IMG/VR virus record: IMGVR_UViG_3300020383_000007
Coordinates: 31,340-95,339 of that record
Origin: a virus
Reading direction: 5' to 3' (one strand)
DNA length: 64,000 nt
Of the stretch, positions 19,501-29,457 are shown one piece after another. How positions within the stretch are numbered: position 1 is the stretch's first letter; the number at the start of each line of letters is the position of its first letter. The notes below the pieces were generated by a model that saw only the letters and a list, made by a program, of their open reading frames with translations, was not told where the DNA came from and made no database searches. The position numbers and the translations under genes are program-made.

Positions 19501-19558
19501 CGTGTAAAGTTTTACACGACTGCATCGTTATATAGCGACGATAGTGTCGCATCGTTAA
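19501..19558 (+). promoter_or_regulatory. Palindrome and repeat cluster in leader of the 151-residue gene
   Basis: CGTGTAAA (501-508) and TTTACACG (511-518) form a near-perfect palindrome with a 2-base centre. It is followed by two direct copies of GCATCGTTA (about 522 and 550) that bracket a GCGAC-GATAGT-GTCGC hairpin. The rest of the 252-base gap (19338-19589) is AT-rich with no gene. Either an operator for a dimeric DNA-binding protein or a structured 5' leader. Confidence 0.5.
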
Positions 19559-19589
19559 ATCAACAAACCATAATTAAGGAAAAAGACAC

Positions 19590-20045
19590 ATGTCTGATAT
19601 CAGTCCAAATGTAAACAAGCTTGCCGAACAATTCCAGGGTCAAATGGAACAAGGCGAGGGTGGTGTACTTAACCTTCCGGCTAAAGCCTATGAGCAGAGT
19701 CTTCCTGAAGATCTGTCTATGGATACCGTAAAGCGTGTCAAATCACATGACGAAGATGTGGTCGCAGCACTGACTCTGGCAACCGGTCGTCAGGGTGAGC
19801 AGATGATGAAGAATGACAAAGGCCTTCAGTCTGTATCGTCTTCTATGAAGTTTGGTAAGTTCGGTGATGTTAACGTACAGTATGACCGCGCTAAGGTTGG
19901 TCCTAAGTCAATCACTGACCGCACTGAAGTTACTCGCTATGGTCAGACGCAAGCCCGCGTTCGCACGTTCGCTGGTAAACCTCGCGGTGATCTGAAGAAG
20001 GTCCGTGAGACTCTGGCGTCTAATGCTGAGAAACTATTCGGTTAA
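19590..20045 (+). CDS. Unknown 151-residue protein, likely strongly expressed
   Basis: Starts after AATTAAGGAAAAAGACAC. It is a soluble, charged protein: helical acidic N-terminus, middle VKRVKSHDEDVVAALTLATG, a basic C-terminal half (RYGQTQARVRTFAGKPRGD). It is a single-gene unit with its own leader (palindrome, repeats) and its own very strong terminator, and it uses CTG and CGT codons more than its neighbours, which suggests high expression. It could bind nucleic acid through the basic tail. I do not recognise a family. Confidence 0.8.
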   Translation: MSDISPNVNKLAEQFQGQMEQGEGGVLNLPAKAYEQSLPEDLSMDTVKRVKSHDEDVVAALTLATGRQGEQMMKNDKGLQSVSSSMKFGKFGDVNVQYDRAKVGPKSITDRTEVTRYGQTQARVRTFAGKPRGDLKKVRETLASNAEKLFG

Positions 20046-20057
20046 GTTTCCTGCGTA

Positions 20058-20103
20058 GGTGGACCTACCTCTTCGGAGGTGGGTCTGCCAACTTTTATTT
20101 TTT
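20058..20103 (+). terminator. Long UUCG-loop terminator
   Basis: Fourteen pairs (three G-U) between 20058-20071 and 20076-20089 close a TTCG loop, followed by AACTTTTATTTTTT. Confidence 0.93.
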
Positions 20104-20116
20104 GAGGTGACTCATC

Positions 20117-20701
20117 ATGAATGTTAAAATACACTTTTTGTTAAATCCACAAGTCATCACCATGATGTCTAATACCTATTCTTGGGCGCTCAAGTCTAAA
20201 GAGGAATTTGATGAGTTGCCCGATAAAGAAAAATCAGAAATACGAGATGTACGTGGTAAATTCAATTACATCGATCAAGCTGTTGAACTTATCAACTTAG
20301 AATTAGAAGATCAATATCGATATGTCGGTCTTAAACGTATCGATGAGACTGACTTAAAACGGGCCTATCGAATTCAACTGGGTCAAGAACCCGATGACCG
20401 CTTAGGTACTATCTACAACTGGGTTATGGCTAAATTCCCATTATTGCTTCCATATGAGGGCAACAAGTGCGTTAAACATCTATGTGACTGCAACACTAAG
20501 CATGAAGTACAACTCAAGCTCTATGACGATTTCATAGAGGATATGGAAGATCGTGGTAAGTTAACCTCCATCACTCGTATTCCCGGTGGATATTTAGACG
20601 CACACACCATCGAGCAGTTATTCTTAGATGTATTGGAAGTTATTGAAGATTATAATCCTGAGATGGCTAAGATCTATGACTTTAACATGGTGAAGGAATG
20701 A
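20117..20701 (+). CDS. Unknown 194-residue protein
   Basis: ATG preceded by TTTGAGGTGACTCATC. Charged and mainly helical; residues 111-130 contain a Cys/His cluster (KCVKHLCDCNTKHE) that could bind a metal. The C-terminus is acidic. It overlaps the following DUF488-like gene by four bases (ATGA), so the two are coupled and may act together. No family recognised. Confidence 0.75.
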   Translation: MNVKIHFLLNPQVITMMSNTYSWALKSKEEFDELPDKEKSEIRDVRGKFNYIDQAVELINLELEDQYRYVGLKRIDETDLKRAYRIQLGQEPDDRLGTIYNWVMAKFPLLLPYEGNKCVKHLCDCNTKHEVQLKLYDDFIEDMEDRGKLTSITRIPGGYLDAHTIEQLFLDVLEVIEDYNPEMAKIYDFNMVKE

Positions 20702-21078
20702 TTGAGTTATATACTGTTCAGATTAGTAATGTAAACAATATTGACGATGAGACGATTGAGGTATTGGATACAACAGTAAAGTCTGGCTACGGTATGTTAG
20801 CGCCCACTTGGAATATGGTCTGGGATTTTAAGTCAGGAGAATTAAGCTGGCGGGACTATACAAGGCGTTACTTAGAGATGATGCGCGAGTCATTAAGTGC
20901 GAATCGTCCGTTGTGGTCTAAGTTGTTTTCGAATAACACCAGTGGCAATAGGAAAATAGCACTTGCTTGTTATTGTAAACCTAACGCTTGTTGTCATCGT
21001 TATCTGTTAAGGGACTTTATCATTGACTGGAAAAGTTCGGAAGGTGAGGAGATTCTAGATATGGGTGAATTGCTATAA
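20698..21078 (+). CDS. DUF488-like protein
   Basis: 126 residues. The segment IALACYCKPNACCHRYLL (88-105) resembles the CxC-x(n)-CHR motif of DUF488-type proteins, in which a short hydrophobic strand is followed by C.CKP..CHR and a helix. The N-terminal part lacks a clear nucleotide or metal motif. DUF488 members are small cytoplasmic proteins of unknown activity, found in bacteria and large phages. Expressed with the preceding gene (ATGA overlap) and followed by terminator hairpins shared with the converging tail tube gene. Family call is from the motif only. Confidence 0.65.
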   Translation: MIELYTVQISNVNNIDDETIEVLDTTVKSGYGMLAPTWNMVWDFKSGELSWRDYTRRYLEMMRESLSANRPLWSKLFSNNTSGNRKIALACYCKPNACCHRYLLRDFIIDWKSSEGEEILDMGELL

Positions 21079-21080
21079 TC

Positions 21081-21110
21081 AAAAAAAAAAGAGGGAGGTG
21101 TTACCCTCCC
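21081..21110 (-). terminator. Minus-strand terminator facing the tail tube gene
   Basis: GGGAGG (93-98) pairs with CCTCCC (105-110); on the minus strand the stem is followed by CTC and ten T. It would stop transcription of the tube/sheath unit. A further CACTCG/CGAGTG stem lies at 21125-21144. Confidence 0.75.
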
Positions 21111-21169
21111 CCAAATCAGTCAGACACTCGCCAGGGATCGAGTGCCTATACCATTAAGGCGGATAAAGA

Positions 21170-21199
21170 GGGAGGCCGAAGCCTCCCCTTTATTTTTTG
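21170..21199 (+). terminator. Plus-strand terminator in the convergent gap
   Basis: GGGAGGC (170-176), loop CGAA, GCCTCCC (181-187), then CTTTATTTTTTG. It ends the DUF488-like operon just before the end of the converging tube gene. Confidence 0.85.
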
Positions 21200-21201
21200 T
21201 C

Positions 21202-22077
21202 TTACTGACCTGTTCCAACGCCAGACTCGCTCGCACGCTGGATACTTTCACGGTAACCATTGTTTTGAGCGCGGATGTCTGCTTGAATCTGATCAACGAA
21301 TGCTGGGCGCTGATGCGGTCCGGCATTGATATAGTTGATTTCATCAAGACGTGCTTGGGCAAAGTCCATAACACCACGCGATTGAACTGGGATACCAGTA
21401 AACTCGATTGACAACTCCGGTACTTCTTGACCAGTAGTTAAGTCACGAGTAGACTCGATGATACCAGAACTCAGAGGGAACATGTTAGTTACCATCCAAG
21501 CGTGGACAACTTTACGACGCAACGGATCTGGTTCGATGTACAACGTAGTGAAGCTGTACATGTCTGCCAACTGATCGTCGATAGCATCAGGGTTGATCGT
21601 CATGATACCCGGTTGCTTAGTCGTTGGATCAGCAATCAAGTTGCGGATGAAGTAAGACCAGAAGGTACTGATCGCTGCACCGTAACGCTCGTCGTAAGCG
21701 TGAGTCGGTGTGATCTGTTCTTCCGTCACATTGTTAGGGTCACGTTGCATGTGGCCTGCACCACCAATTTGACGTTCACCTGCTTCAACCGTCAAACCAC
21801 GAGAGATGCCCGTGATGTTCTTCGATTGAGTTTCAATAAGAGACTTCAGAGTAGCTACCAATTGATCAGAATCCGGTAACCCAGAGAAACCACGAGGAGC
21901 CTCAACAAGTAATGGGATAAGATTCTGTGGTACGTAACCTGTGTTAGAAACGTACGTATCAATATCAGGCTGGTAGCCATACTGACCGTCTACGGCAAGG
22001 TTGACTTGGGGAGCGAGATTCTCGCGTCCCCGTGTATGACCTACGCCGCGTTTGAAAATGTCTTTAGTTCTGCTCAT
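21202..22077 (-). CDS. Tail tube protein
   Basis: 291 residues; ACGGAGCG before the ATG. It lies directly downstream of the tail sheath gene on the same strand, as the tube gene does in phiKZ-like and other contractile-tailed phages. The sequence has tube-like mixed beta segments (PGIMTINPDAIDDQL, SFTTLYIEPDPLRRKVVHAW, PELSIEFTGIPVQSRGV) and no membrane segment. Hexameric rings of this protein would form the inner channel of the tail round the tape measure. Assigned from context and general character; I cannot confirm it by alignment. Confidence 0.75.
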   Translation of the reverse strand: MSRTKDIFKRGVGHTRGRENLAPQVNLAVDGQYGYQPDIDTYVSNTGYVPQNLIPLLVEAPRGFSGLPDSDQLVATLKSLIETQSKNITGISRGLTVEAGERQIGGAGHMQRDPNNVTEEQITPTHAYDERYGAAISTFWSYFIRNLIADPTTKQPGIMTINPDAIDDQLADMYSFTTLYIEPDPLRRKVVHAWMVTNMFPLSSGIIESTRDLTTGQEVPELSIEFTGIPVQSRGVMDFAQARLDEINYINAGPHQRPAFVDQIQADIRAQNNGYRESIQRASESGVGTGQ

Positions 22078-22102
22078 ATTTCAACGCTCCGTAATCGGTG
22101 TA

Positions 22103-24160
22103 TTAACCAGCGAAATCGGCACGACGACGCGCGACGATTGTGTACGATCCAACACTACGCATGTTGTTCATGTATAGCTCGATGGTCGTAGACCATGCAT
22201 AACCCAGCTCTTCATCGATGTCAGTGAATTCTGTGCGAGGCACAACAATCACACGATCATCAAAACGACCTTGGGTCATGTCAGCGATGAGGTCATCACT
22301 GCGCTCAATGAACTGATCGGCAGTAAGTTTACTGTTACCAGTAAGCTGACGCCATGCGCGCTCTGCAACTTTCTCAACTTCAGCAACAATGAACATGTTG
22401 ATAGCTGAGTTCAACGTTGAAGTTGAATCATCATAAACAGTTTGAATTGCTGGGAAGAACAAGCTGCGACGATCGAAGTTCTGTACCCAAACCAGACCAG
22501 CGTCCCAATCATTGTCGTAGACGTTTTGTGGTTTGTAGGTAGCGTTGACGTTCTTGAACATGTCAACTTGGTTGTATGGTGCAGTATCGAAACCACGATC
22601 GGCTTTCCAGATACCATCACCAGCACCCATGAAGCTCGAACACATATCTGCAAACTGGATAGTCAACGGCAATAGACCTTTGTAAGGGCTACGCAGTAAT
22701 TCACCAGAGTGACCGATAACAACGGCACGACAGACAGATGTACCATAAACTTCTGACTCAGGGAAAGCACGAGCAGCTGCACGTAACGTGGTAGCCATTG
22801 CACTTTCTTGCTCGGCAGTGTTCTGCGGTAGCAATACATCTTGTGTAGACAAGATGGTCACGACGTCTTTCCGGCGAGACATTGGGATAAGCATTGCTTT
22901 CTTAGTATCCAAGTCAAAACCAGTGTCGTAGAATACGCTGTGTGGGTACATCGCTGTATCCAACAGTGGGAATTCACCGTCACCATATTGCTCACATTCG
23001 TTCTTAACTAACTTGTTAAGGTTTTCGAATGAGATGGTACCATCAGAACCGCCAGCGGCATAATGGTTGGTGTTTGGTGTAAATACTGCACCGCCACCTG
23101 CTACGCCTTCAAGTTTCAGCGTATGGTAAGCATTACCTTCCAGATCTTCACCACCAACGAAGTTAAATAGATATTTAGCTTCTTCAGGGTCAGTAGGCCA
23201 ATCCGGTTGTTGTGGCTGCTCGGCAGTGTACAGCATTTCTAAAACAGTATCGATATCGTCTTGGTAGACGTGCAGTCCATTGAATGGACCATACTGTTTA
23301 GGCAATACATCCAGGTCACGGTAAGCATCCAACAGGATGTCGCCAGCATAAAGCTCTGCATCGAAGTTCTTATCGATACTACCTGGTTTCAATGAGAACT
23401 CAACCGTTTGAGAACCGCGTTTGGTCTCAATGATGTTTGGTTGAGAACGGGCGTCTGGACGCTCGATCATCTGCATACGGAATAAGAATGCAGATTGGTC
23501 AACGATGGCTGACTCGTTAGCAACCTGAGAAGAACTCAGTGTTGGAGCAAACATACGCAGACCTTTCAGGTTGCCGTGTGCACCAAAATCGCTAACTTGT
23601 AAATCCATGATTGGATATACAGTAGACTGCTCGTCGTTGGCATTTAACATTTCACCGGCTTGCGCTTGCGCATTGCCGATTTCGCCAGTCTCAGAATGAG
23701 TAACCAACCAACGCGCGCGATTACCGGCGACAGTATCACCAGTTTCGATTGGTTTGCCGTCAACGTCTAATGCGACGCTACCGTCTGGGTTACGCTGATA
23801 AACTGGAACCTGATCAGATACAACTTCAAGAGACAAACGAATCGTCGCTGGAGCATTTGCATCTTCAGGCTTAAGACGCTGAACCATCATCGCGTTGCCG
23901 TTGCCATTTAAGACACTAGCCAACACAGTCTGATGCGTTGCGTACTTACTGCGCAAGTCGAAGGACTTCGAACCATACATGCGCTGAGCTGAAGAGCCAG
24001 ACACGATTTGAGGTTCTAATGGTCCTTTTTCTGTGAATAGGAATACATGAGGTAAATGCGTGGGGATTTGCTCGGGGATAACTGGAAGGTTACCACCGGA
24101 CTCATCACGCACCCCTTTTAAGATCGCCTTTGGGGCGGCTTTTAACTTGTTGGTGCTCAT
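22103..24160 (-). CDS. Contractile tail sheath protein
   Basis: 685 residues from the ATG at 24160, preceded by AAAGGAGGG; the frame extends 18 codons upstream without a site. Sheath features: an N-terminal AAPKAILKGVRDE followed by HVFLFTEKGPLEP (handshake strands), a variable middle, and a C-terminal domain with KADRGFDTAPYNQVDMFKNV, VWVQNFDRRS and SAINMFIVAEVEKVAERAW, ending in an ELYMNN strand like the arm that joins neighbouring subunits. Length agrees with phiKZ gp29 (about 695). Contracts to drive the tube into the host. In one minus-strand unit with the tube, divergent from the next structural genes across 135 bases. Confidence 0.88.
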   Translation of the reverse strand: MSTNKLKAAPKAILKGVRDESGGNLPVIPEQIPTHLPHVFLFTEKGPLEPQIVSGSSAQRMYGSKSFDLRSKYATHQTVLASVLNGNGNAMMVQRLKPEDANAPATIRLSLEVVSDQVPVYQRNPDGSVALDVDGKPIETGDTVAGNRARWLVTHSETGEIGNAQAQAGEMLNANDEQSTVYPIMDLQVSDFGAHGNLKGLRMFAPTLSSSQVANESAIVDQSAFLFRMQMIERPDARSQPNIIETKRGSQTVEFSLKPGSIDKNFDAELYAGDILLDAYRDLDVLPKQYGPFNGLHVYQDDIDTVLEMLYTAEQPQQPDWPTDPEEAKYLFNFVGGEDLEGNAYHTLKLEGVAGGGAVFTPNTNHYAAGGSDGTISFENLNKLVKNECEQYGDGEFPLLDTAMYPHSVFYDTGFDLDTKKAMLIPMSRRKDVVTILSTQDVLLPQNTAEQESAMATTLRAAARAFPESEVYGTSVCRAVVIGHSGELLRSPYKGLLPLTIQFADMCSSFMGAGDGIWKADRGFDTAPYNQVDMFKNVNATYKPQNVYDNDWDAGLVWVQNFDRRSLFFPAIQTVYDDSTSTLNSAINMFIVAEVEKVAERAWRQLTGNSKLTADQFIERSDDLIADMTQGRFDDRVIVVPRTEFTDIDEELGYAWSTTIELYMNNMRSVGSYTIVARRRADFAG

Positions 24161-24295
24161 TAAGAGCCCTCCTTTGTCTAATCTGGACCAGATTCTATGG
24201 ATAATGTTGATCATACATCATCATAGAATTAACGCTATATTGATGGTAATGTGATTTTTTACACAACCTTCTAATAGGACGGAGTAACAAAAACT

Positions 24296-25195
24296 ATGTT
24301 TACCACACCTTACCAGACTACGGTTTGCCGATCACATAAAGTGGACGACATCGTAAAAGAATTAAAAGAACGGATTATCGCGCATACGTTGCACAGTACC
24401 AATCCCTACATTCTATTTGTAACACAGCAGGATACCGAAGTAAAACCCTTCGTACATCCCATGCTCATAGAGATGGACAGGGACGAGCGGTACATTGTAT
24501 CCGACCTTCGTCCAGTAAGCCGCATTAATTCAAATGGAGAGATCGTCCAGACGAGTGATTTCCAATACATGAACTACCGTTGTGTTCTGATGAAAGAAGC
24601 ATGGATTGATGGTAATGTAGAAGATCTATTGAACTTGGGTGATTACCAAATAAAAGTATTCAGTAAGTTGATGGCTGAGAACTTAGGTCGCCGGATGAAC
24701 CTTAAGATTGAAACACAGCTTCGCATCCAAGTTCTATCTTGCTTCTACTACTTATCTTTGTTTGAAGAGCAAGACGATTATGATTACAACGATGAAGACC
24801 AGTTGATGCGTCGTGCTAAACGTTGTAGTCGAATTTCTGGTTTGCCGATTCAAGACGTGTTAGAGATCATTGATTCTCTTCCAAATATCGGAACAATGAA
24901 TATGTTCACTGAAGCATTGCGTGAACGCACTCAAAGTGTTCGACTTGAAAAGTTATCTGCGGGTGTGATCTACACCATGTTAGGTGGTGTATGGTTTGGC
25001 AATAATGCATCTGAGCAGGTAGCTGTAGCACTTGAACATCCGCCGACGTGGTGCGCCATGTTGTATATGGCTACTGTAAATCGTGGTTATCGTAAAACCA
25101 TCTTGGGACAACTGACACAACAAATGAATAAACGAAGTGACTTAGGTGACACATTTATTCGCAACTTCGGTGCGTTGACTCGAGACTACTCCTAA
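24296..25195 (+). CDS. Structural protein next to the sheath (phiKZ gp28-like position)
   Basis: 299 residues, GGACGGAGTAAC before ATG. Mixed N-terminal domain with TNPYILFVTQQDTEVKPFVH and a helical C-terminal half (RLEKLSAGVIYTMLGGVWFG). No known motif. Four genes in one direction (this, 853, 555 and terminase) mirror the phiKZ order sheath-28-27-26-terminase, in which 26-28 are virion proteins. A tail-completion or tail-head connector role is possible. Confidence 0.75.
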   Translation: MFTTPYQTTVCRSHKVDDIVKELKERIIAHTLHSTNPYILFVTQQDTEVKPFVHPMLIEMDRDERYIVSDLRPVSRINSNGEIVQTSDFQYMNYRCVLMKEAWIDGNVEDLLNLGDYQIKVFSKLMAENLGRRMNLKIETQLRIQVLSCFYYLSLFEEQDDYDYNDEDQLMRRAKRCSRISGLPIQDVLEIIDSLPNIGTMNMFTEALRERTQSVRLEKLSAGVIYTMLGGVWFGNNASEQVAVALEHPPTWCAMLYMATVNRGYRKTILGQLTQQMNKRSDLGDTFIRNFGALTRDYS

Positions 25196-25204
25196 GGAGT
25201 ACCC

Positions 25205-27766
25205 ATGTTAGAATATTTAATTGATCATGCGAGGGACAATATCTGGTGCTCACCAGATCAAGATTATCAGTCCATCGTAGCACCTCACCGACTTAGCGGT
25301 CGGTTTGGTGCGCTCGACTATCAAGTGGTCATGTGGGATAAAGTCTATCTACCAACTTGGGATGAACGTTATCACGTTTTCCAAATTGGACACATCCACC
25401 CCAAATTGTTGGGTATGTTAACCATTAGCGATAAATGGCAGAAGCTGACAGACTTGATCAACGATTCAGATCTAACGGCTGAAGTCTATTTTGAAGATGG
25501 CGTTCAAGTACCTCGTTGTGAGTGTTGGTTGCGTTATGGCCGCCATCGCAATCTTATCATGGCTGTAAAAGACCATGTCCGCATCCCTAAGATCAAAACT
25601 GAAGCACCCTACATTCGAGTTTATACCAATGCATATTACAAATCGGATCGCTTCGATGGAGTACCTGCTACAACTACAACGCAGGGTCGTGTTGTATCCA
25701 CGTCAGATGAGATACTTGCGTTCCAACGTAAGTTCCACGACGCTCTTCAGTTAGAAGGTGCGGCTTTAGCGTTTTGTAATGGTCGACTGGTTAACGACTT
25801 AAGTCCTTTTAATGTACGAAATGGCGACTATGTTGAATTCGTACAAGACAATTCGGTCTACCGGACGGTTGACTTTAAAGTATCTGATCTACAATCGTTT
25901 GAAAGTGAGTTAGATAACAAACGTAAGTTCTTACTGAGTTATCCTGAATTTGGAAACGATACGATCGACTTTGAAGATGATATCGATTTGTATATCTATA
26001 AACCAGGTGAGCAGGGTCGATATTGGGGTGTTTATTATCATAACAACCAAAAAGATGCAATCCGCATGCTAACACATAAGGACTATTCTGTTCCTGTGTC
26101 TTACGTACAAGGTTATGCTAACGATAATGGTTGGGGCGACATAAACGATCTAGTCATTCGGATGTATGTTCGTAAATCTGGATTTAAACGCCAGTTGGTT
26201 CAAGAAGCTAACCGCATCTTTGAGCTATATCGCTTGAGTCACGATAAAGTGAAACAAGCGATGTTGGGCATTGACTCCACAGTACCTAATTGGAGAGCTG
26301 AACACCTCGAGCAATCACCTTACGTTAAGATCATGCGTTCGATTTCATCCGACCTTGATCCTATCATGGTTCAAAAGACCTTCGGCTACAATGCAATGTC
26401 TCGCCTACTAGGTGATACACCAACCGAAGTTCAGTTTGAAGAGAACTGGCCTTATGTGGAACTGCCACCGGGTTTGTACGTCGACTCAACTGCATACGAG
26501 TATGATGAAGATGGTTTATTGTTAGGTTTCTACCACCATCAAAATGGCGTTACGTATCGTTGTAATAACAAGGCGGCGAGAACCGTGGAGATGTTGGGCG
26601 GTATTGGCGACTCTTCTTTGGATGTAGAATTCCATAAAAGTGAGTTAACCATTGATCCTACCTACGACTACCGCGTTTACCTTTGTACGTTATTGGGTAA
26701 TCAGCCTGCTTGGGATTGGGTGGATATATCGAATACGAACATCGTCTCTATTATCAACGACGAGATGTCACTCAACATCAATCCGTTAGTTGACTACTCC
26801 GCTATTGTAAGTAACAAGAAGTTCCTTTCTTACGAAATGCAATTGGAACCAGTCAACGGTGTGATGATATTTAGCGTCAACGTCGATGAAGAACACTTCG
26901 GTGTTAATGAGAAGATGGTATCGACCATACCACCACGTCGAATCGATCTGTGGATGAATAAACACCCGTTGATTGAAGGGCTTGATTTCCACGTAAAATG
27001 GCCTGAAGTCGTCATCTGTAATAAGCAATATCACGACGAATCTAAAGCCAAACAAGACATCGTAGTTCGCTGTACAGGTTTCTGCAATGAAGACCTAACT
27101 TTAGATAATCAAAGAGAGTTTGGTTTTGTTGAACACGGTTACTTAAGTGCGGATCGCCGCTATGATGTTCGAGACGATAAAGTATTGTCTTGTATTGTTG
27201 GTGGTAAGCTAGTTCATCGTGATAACTTGGAGTTTGCAGAAGACAACTTAGGTGTGAGTATTCCGGGGATTGATAATGGTACACCATATTCAGTTCGTGA
27301 GAATATCGTGCCGATGCGTGGGGAGATGATGGATGACACGTATGTCATGCGTGAACGGTCTATGGAAGTGGATACAATCATCAGTGACTACATGACGGTC
27401 AAATATCCAGAACCAGAAATCCCTGAAGTAAACGCCATCCCTCAGCGGTATCGTTTGTACAGTCCGTTTCTATCGCGGTTGATTAATAACTTACTGGAGG
27501 GTCACATCGACAATGAACCATTGAAGGAGCACTTTTCAAACTCCGATATGGTTGACATGGTCAAAGAGTATGAGTACTTGTTAGAATTTGATCCTGCACA
27601 TTTAGGCTACAATGAAGATTATGTAACGGTACATCCACACCGTTATACTGGTAAGATTCAGCTTGATGTCTACCAGAATAATTTCATCCGCAGAATCATT
27701 CAGTATTACTTTGACGATAAGATTGATGCAAGTCGCTTCATCGAAGTGACCTTACCGATAAATTAA
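25205..27766 (+). CDS. Large structural protein (phiKZ gp27-like position)
   Basis: 853 residues, CTAAGGAGTACCC before ATG, nine bases after the previous stop. The sequence is rich in Tyr, Asp and Val with many short beta segments, typical of baseplate or tail-tip proteins; no membrane segment or enzyme motif seen. The last quarter is acidic (DTYVMRERSMEVDTIISDY). Position within the sheath-terminase cluster supports a virion role, but the particular part of the virion is unknown. Confidence 0.75.
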   Translation: MLEYLIDHARDNIWCSPDQDYQSIVAPHRLSGRFGALDYQVVMWDKVYLPTWDERYHVFQIGHIHPKLLGMLTISDKWQKLTDLINDSDLTAEVYFEDGVQVPRCECWLRYGRHRNLIMAVKDHVRIPKIKTEAPYIRVYTNAYYKSDRFDGVPATTTTQGRVVSTSDEILAFQRKFHDALQLEGAALAFCNGRLVNDLSPFNVRNGDYVEFVQDNSVYRTVDFKVSDLQSFESELDNKRKFLLSYPEFGNDTIDFEDDIDLYIYKPGEQGRYWGVYYHNNQKDAIRMLTHKDYSVPVSYVQGYANDNGWGDINDLVIRMYVRKSGFKRQLVQEANRIFELYRLSHDKVKQAMLGIDSTVPNWRAEHLEQSPYVKIMRSISSDLDPIMVQKTFGYNAMSRLLGDTPTEVQFEENWPYVELPPGLYVDSTAYEYDEDGLLLGFYHHQNGVTYRCNNKAARTVEMLGGIGDSSLDVEFHKSELTIDPTYDYRVYLCTLLGNQPAWDWVDISNTNIVSIINDEMSLNINPLVDYSAIVSNKKFLSYEMQLEPVNGVMIFSVNVDEEHFGVNEKMVSTIPPRRIDLWMNKHPLIEGLDFHVKWPEVVICNKQYHDESKAKQDIVVRCTGFCNEDLTLDNQREFGFVEHGYLSADRRYDVRDDKVLSCIVGGKLVHRDNLEFAEDNLGVSIPGIDNGTPYSVRENIVPMRGEMMDDTYVMRERSMEVDTIISDYMTVKYPEPEIPEVNAIPQRYRLYSPFLSRLINNLLEGHIDNEPLKEHFSNSDMVDMVKEYEYLLEFDPAHLGYNEDYVTVHPHRYTGKIQLDVYQNNFIRRIIQYYFDDKIDASRFIEVTLPIN

Positions 27767-27778
27767 TGGAGTCACCAA

Positions 27779-29446
27779 ATGGCTAACAGTAATGTTGTAC
27801 CAATCGTAGATCCGGATCGCGGATTTAAGATGTGGCACATAGATGAAATCTTCACAGGTCAGGCCGGTATGACTGAAGATGATAAGCGCTACGTCCCGAA
27901 TGAACGGGACTTAGTCTTTTCAGCTACCGAAGGTTTCTTCGTAGTCGAAGAAGTCGACTACACCACCGGATTAAGTGTATTGAAGCCTTGGGATGAGGTA
28001 CGTGAAACAGGGTTTGGTGAAAACGATCGTGATCTTTTATTAGGTCAAGGACCGGGTAAGATATCTGAGTCCTATCGCGTGTATCTCGATACATCTGTTA
28101 CACCACATACTTTAGCATTCGATGCCCGTCTCAAGGTCTACGGTACCACAACGAAATACGTTAAAGTGTTTAAAGGTACCCGCATTGAAAATGGTGATGT
28201 CATATCCCGTCAGTATGACCAGAACGGTTCTCTGTTAGGTGAAGACATTCCACTTGAGATGGCTCGTACTGAGGACGCTAGCAATTTAGCGATTAAAGCA
28301 CCTCAGGTTGGATACAGCGCTAAAGCGATGGAAGATGGTGAAATCGTAACGGCTGTATTCTACGATGATGCAGGCGATGTTGTATCGATCTCACATCTGC
28401 TTGTGAAGAATACTTCTTTCATTCGCACGATGAATGAATCGACGAAGTATATCACAAGTATCGAAATCGAGTCTCCGTTCTTGTCTAAGTCTGACAACCG
28501 TGTATTGGAATGTCCTATCAATATCCCAATCGAAGCTATTGCTCGTATGGGTATTGTTAAGTACAGCAACGGTGAAGAAGCGCGCATGCCGATCGATGGT
28601 ACTAAATTCGATCTGTACGGCCTCAGACGCTTCGTTTCCACCATACTGGGACAACGACAGCCAATTACGCTTACATACCGCCTGTCGCCTAATGAGGTGG
28701 CGTACGGGTCAGTTCCAGGTGCCACTAATCACATCACCGAAGATTATCTGGCAACAACGACTAAAGTTGATGGTGCATACAGCGTTAAGTTGTTTAGCTA
28801 CCCTACTTGGGTTGATGAAACGAGCGGTTATCGTTTAGAGCACTTCTTGTACAACTTGGAACGCGATGAAGTCTTCAACGTAACTCAGTATGTAGAGCTA
28901 GCTGCTAACTCAAAAGCATTCGAACCAAAAGAATACGGTGTAGCGCAAGATATCACATTTGCGGTTGACCTTTCTAAAGTATCGAATCGCTTTAAGAACT
29001 ATCGCCACCTTCAAACGACGCGTATCGTTCTACGTCGTCCTGGTTTAGATACCAATACGACCAACTGGACTGTACAGTTTGATCGGGGCGAGGAAGCTTA
29101 TGGTGAAGGCCTCAAGGCAGAACTTGAATTCGTTAACTCAAACTTATGGAACCTGAGAGTCGATAATGACTTTGGTTCTATGGAACATTGGTTGCGTGAA
29201 GTGTATGAGAAAACCTTACCGCTTTACGATAAAACGTCTGAAGACAAACCACCGACACCGACTCACTTCCGTCTGATTGCAGGCAACTACTCTAACGAGT
29301 GGCCTGTCAGTATGTGGAATGAAGTATTTACCTTGAATACGATTCAAGAAGCAGGTGAAAACGTTTACTTGCAATTCTTCCGTCGCACATCGCAGACTGA
29401 TTTAGAGTTGAGTACGGCTGGTTTAATCATCCGTCAAATCAACTAA
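27779..29446 (+). CDS. Structural protein (phiKZ gp26-like position)
   Basis: 555 residues, AATGGAGTCACC before ATG, 12 bases after the previous gene. Beta-rich throughout, with NVVPIVDPDRGFKMWHIDEI at the start and an IgG-like strand pattern; the end (GNYSNEWPVSMWNEVFTLN) is beta too. No catalytic motif. A strong terminator follows, so it closes the operon of three structural genes. Likely baseplate or tail component by context. Confidence 0.75.
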   Translation: MANSNVVPIVDPDRGFKMWHIDEIFTGQAGMTEDDKRYVPNERDLVFSATEGFFVVEEVDYTTGLSVLKPWDEVRETGFGENDRDLLLGQGPGKISESYRVYLDTSVTPHTLAFDARLKVYGTTTKYVKVFKGTRIENGDVISRQYDQNGSLLGEDIPLEMARTEDASNLAIKAPQVGYSAKAMEDGEIVTAVFYDDAGDVVSISHLLVKNTSFIRTMNESTKYITSIEIESPFLSKSDNRVLECPINIPIEAIARMGIVKYSNGEEARMPIDGTKFDLYGLRRFVSTILGQRQPITLTYRLSPNEVAYGSVPGATNHITEDYLATTTKVDGAYSVKLFSYPTWVDETSGYRLEHFLYNLERDEVFNVTQYVELAANSKAFEPKEYGVAQDITFAVDLSKVSNRFKNYRHLQTTRIVLRRPGLDTNTTNWTVQFDRGEEAYGEGLKAELEFVNSNLWNLRVDNDFGSMEHWLREVYEKTLPLYDKTSEDKPPTPTHFRLIAGNYSNEWPVSMWNEVFTLNTIQEAGENVYLQFFRRTSQTDLELSTAGLIIRQIN

Positions 29447-29457
29447 GACTAATAATG

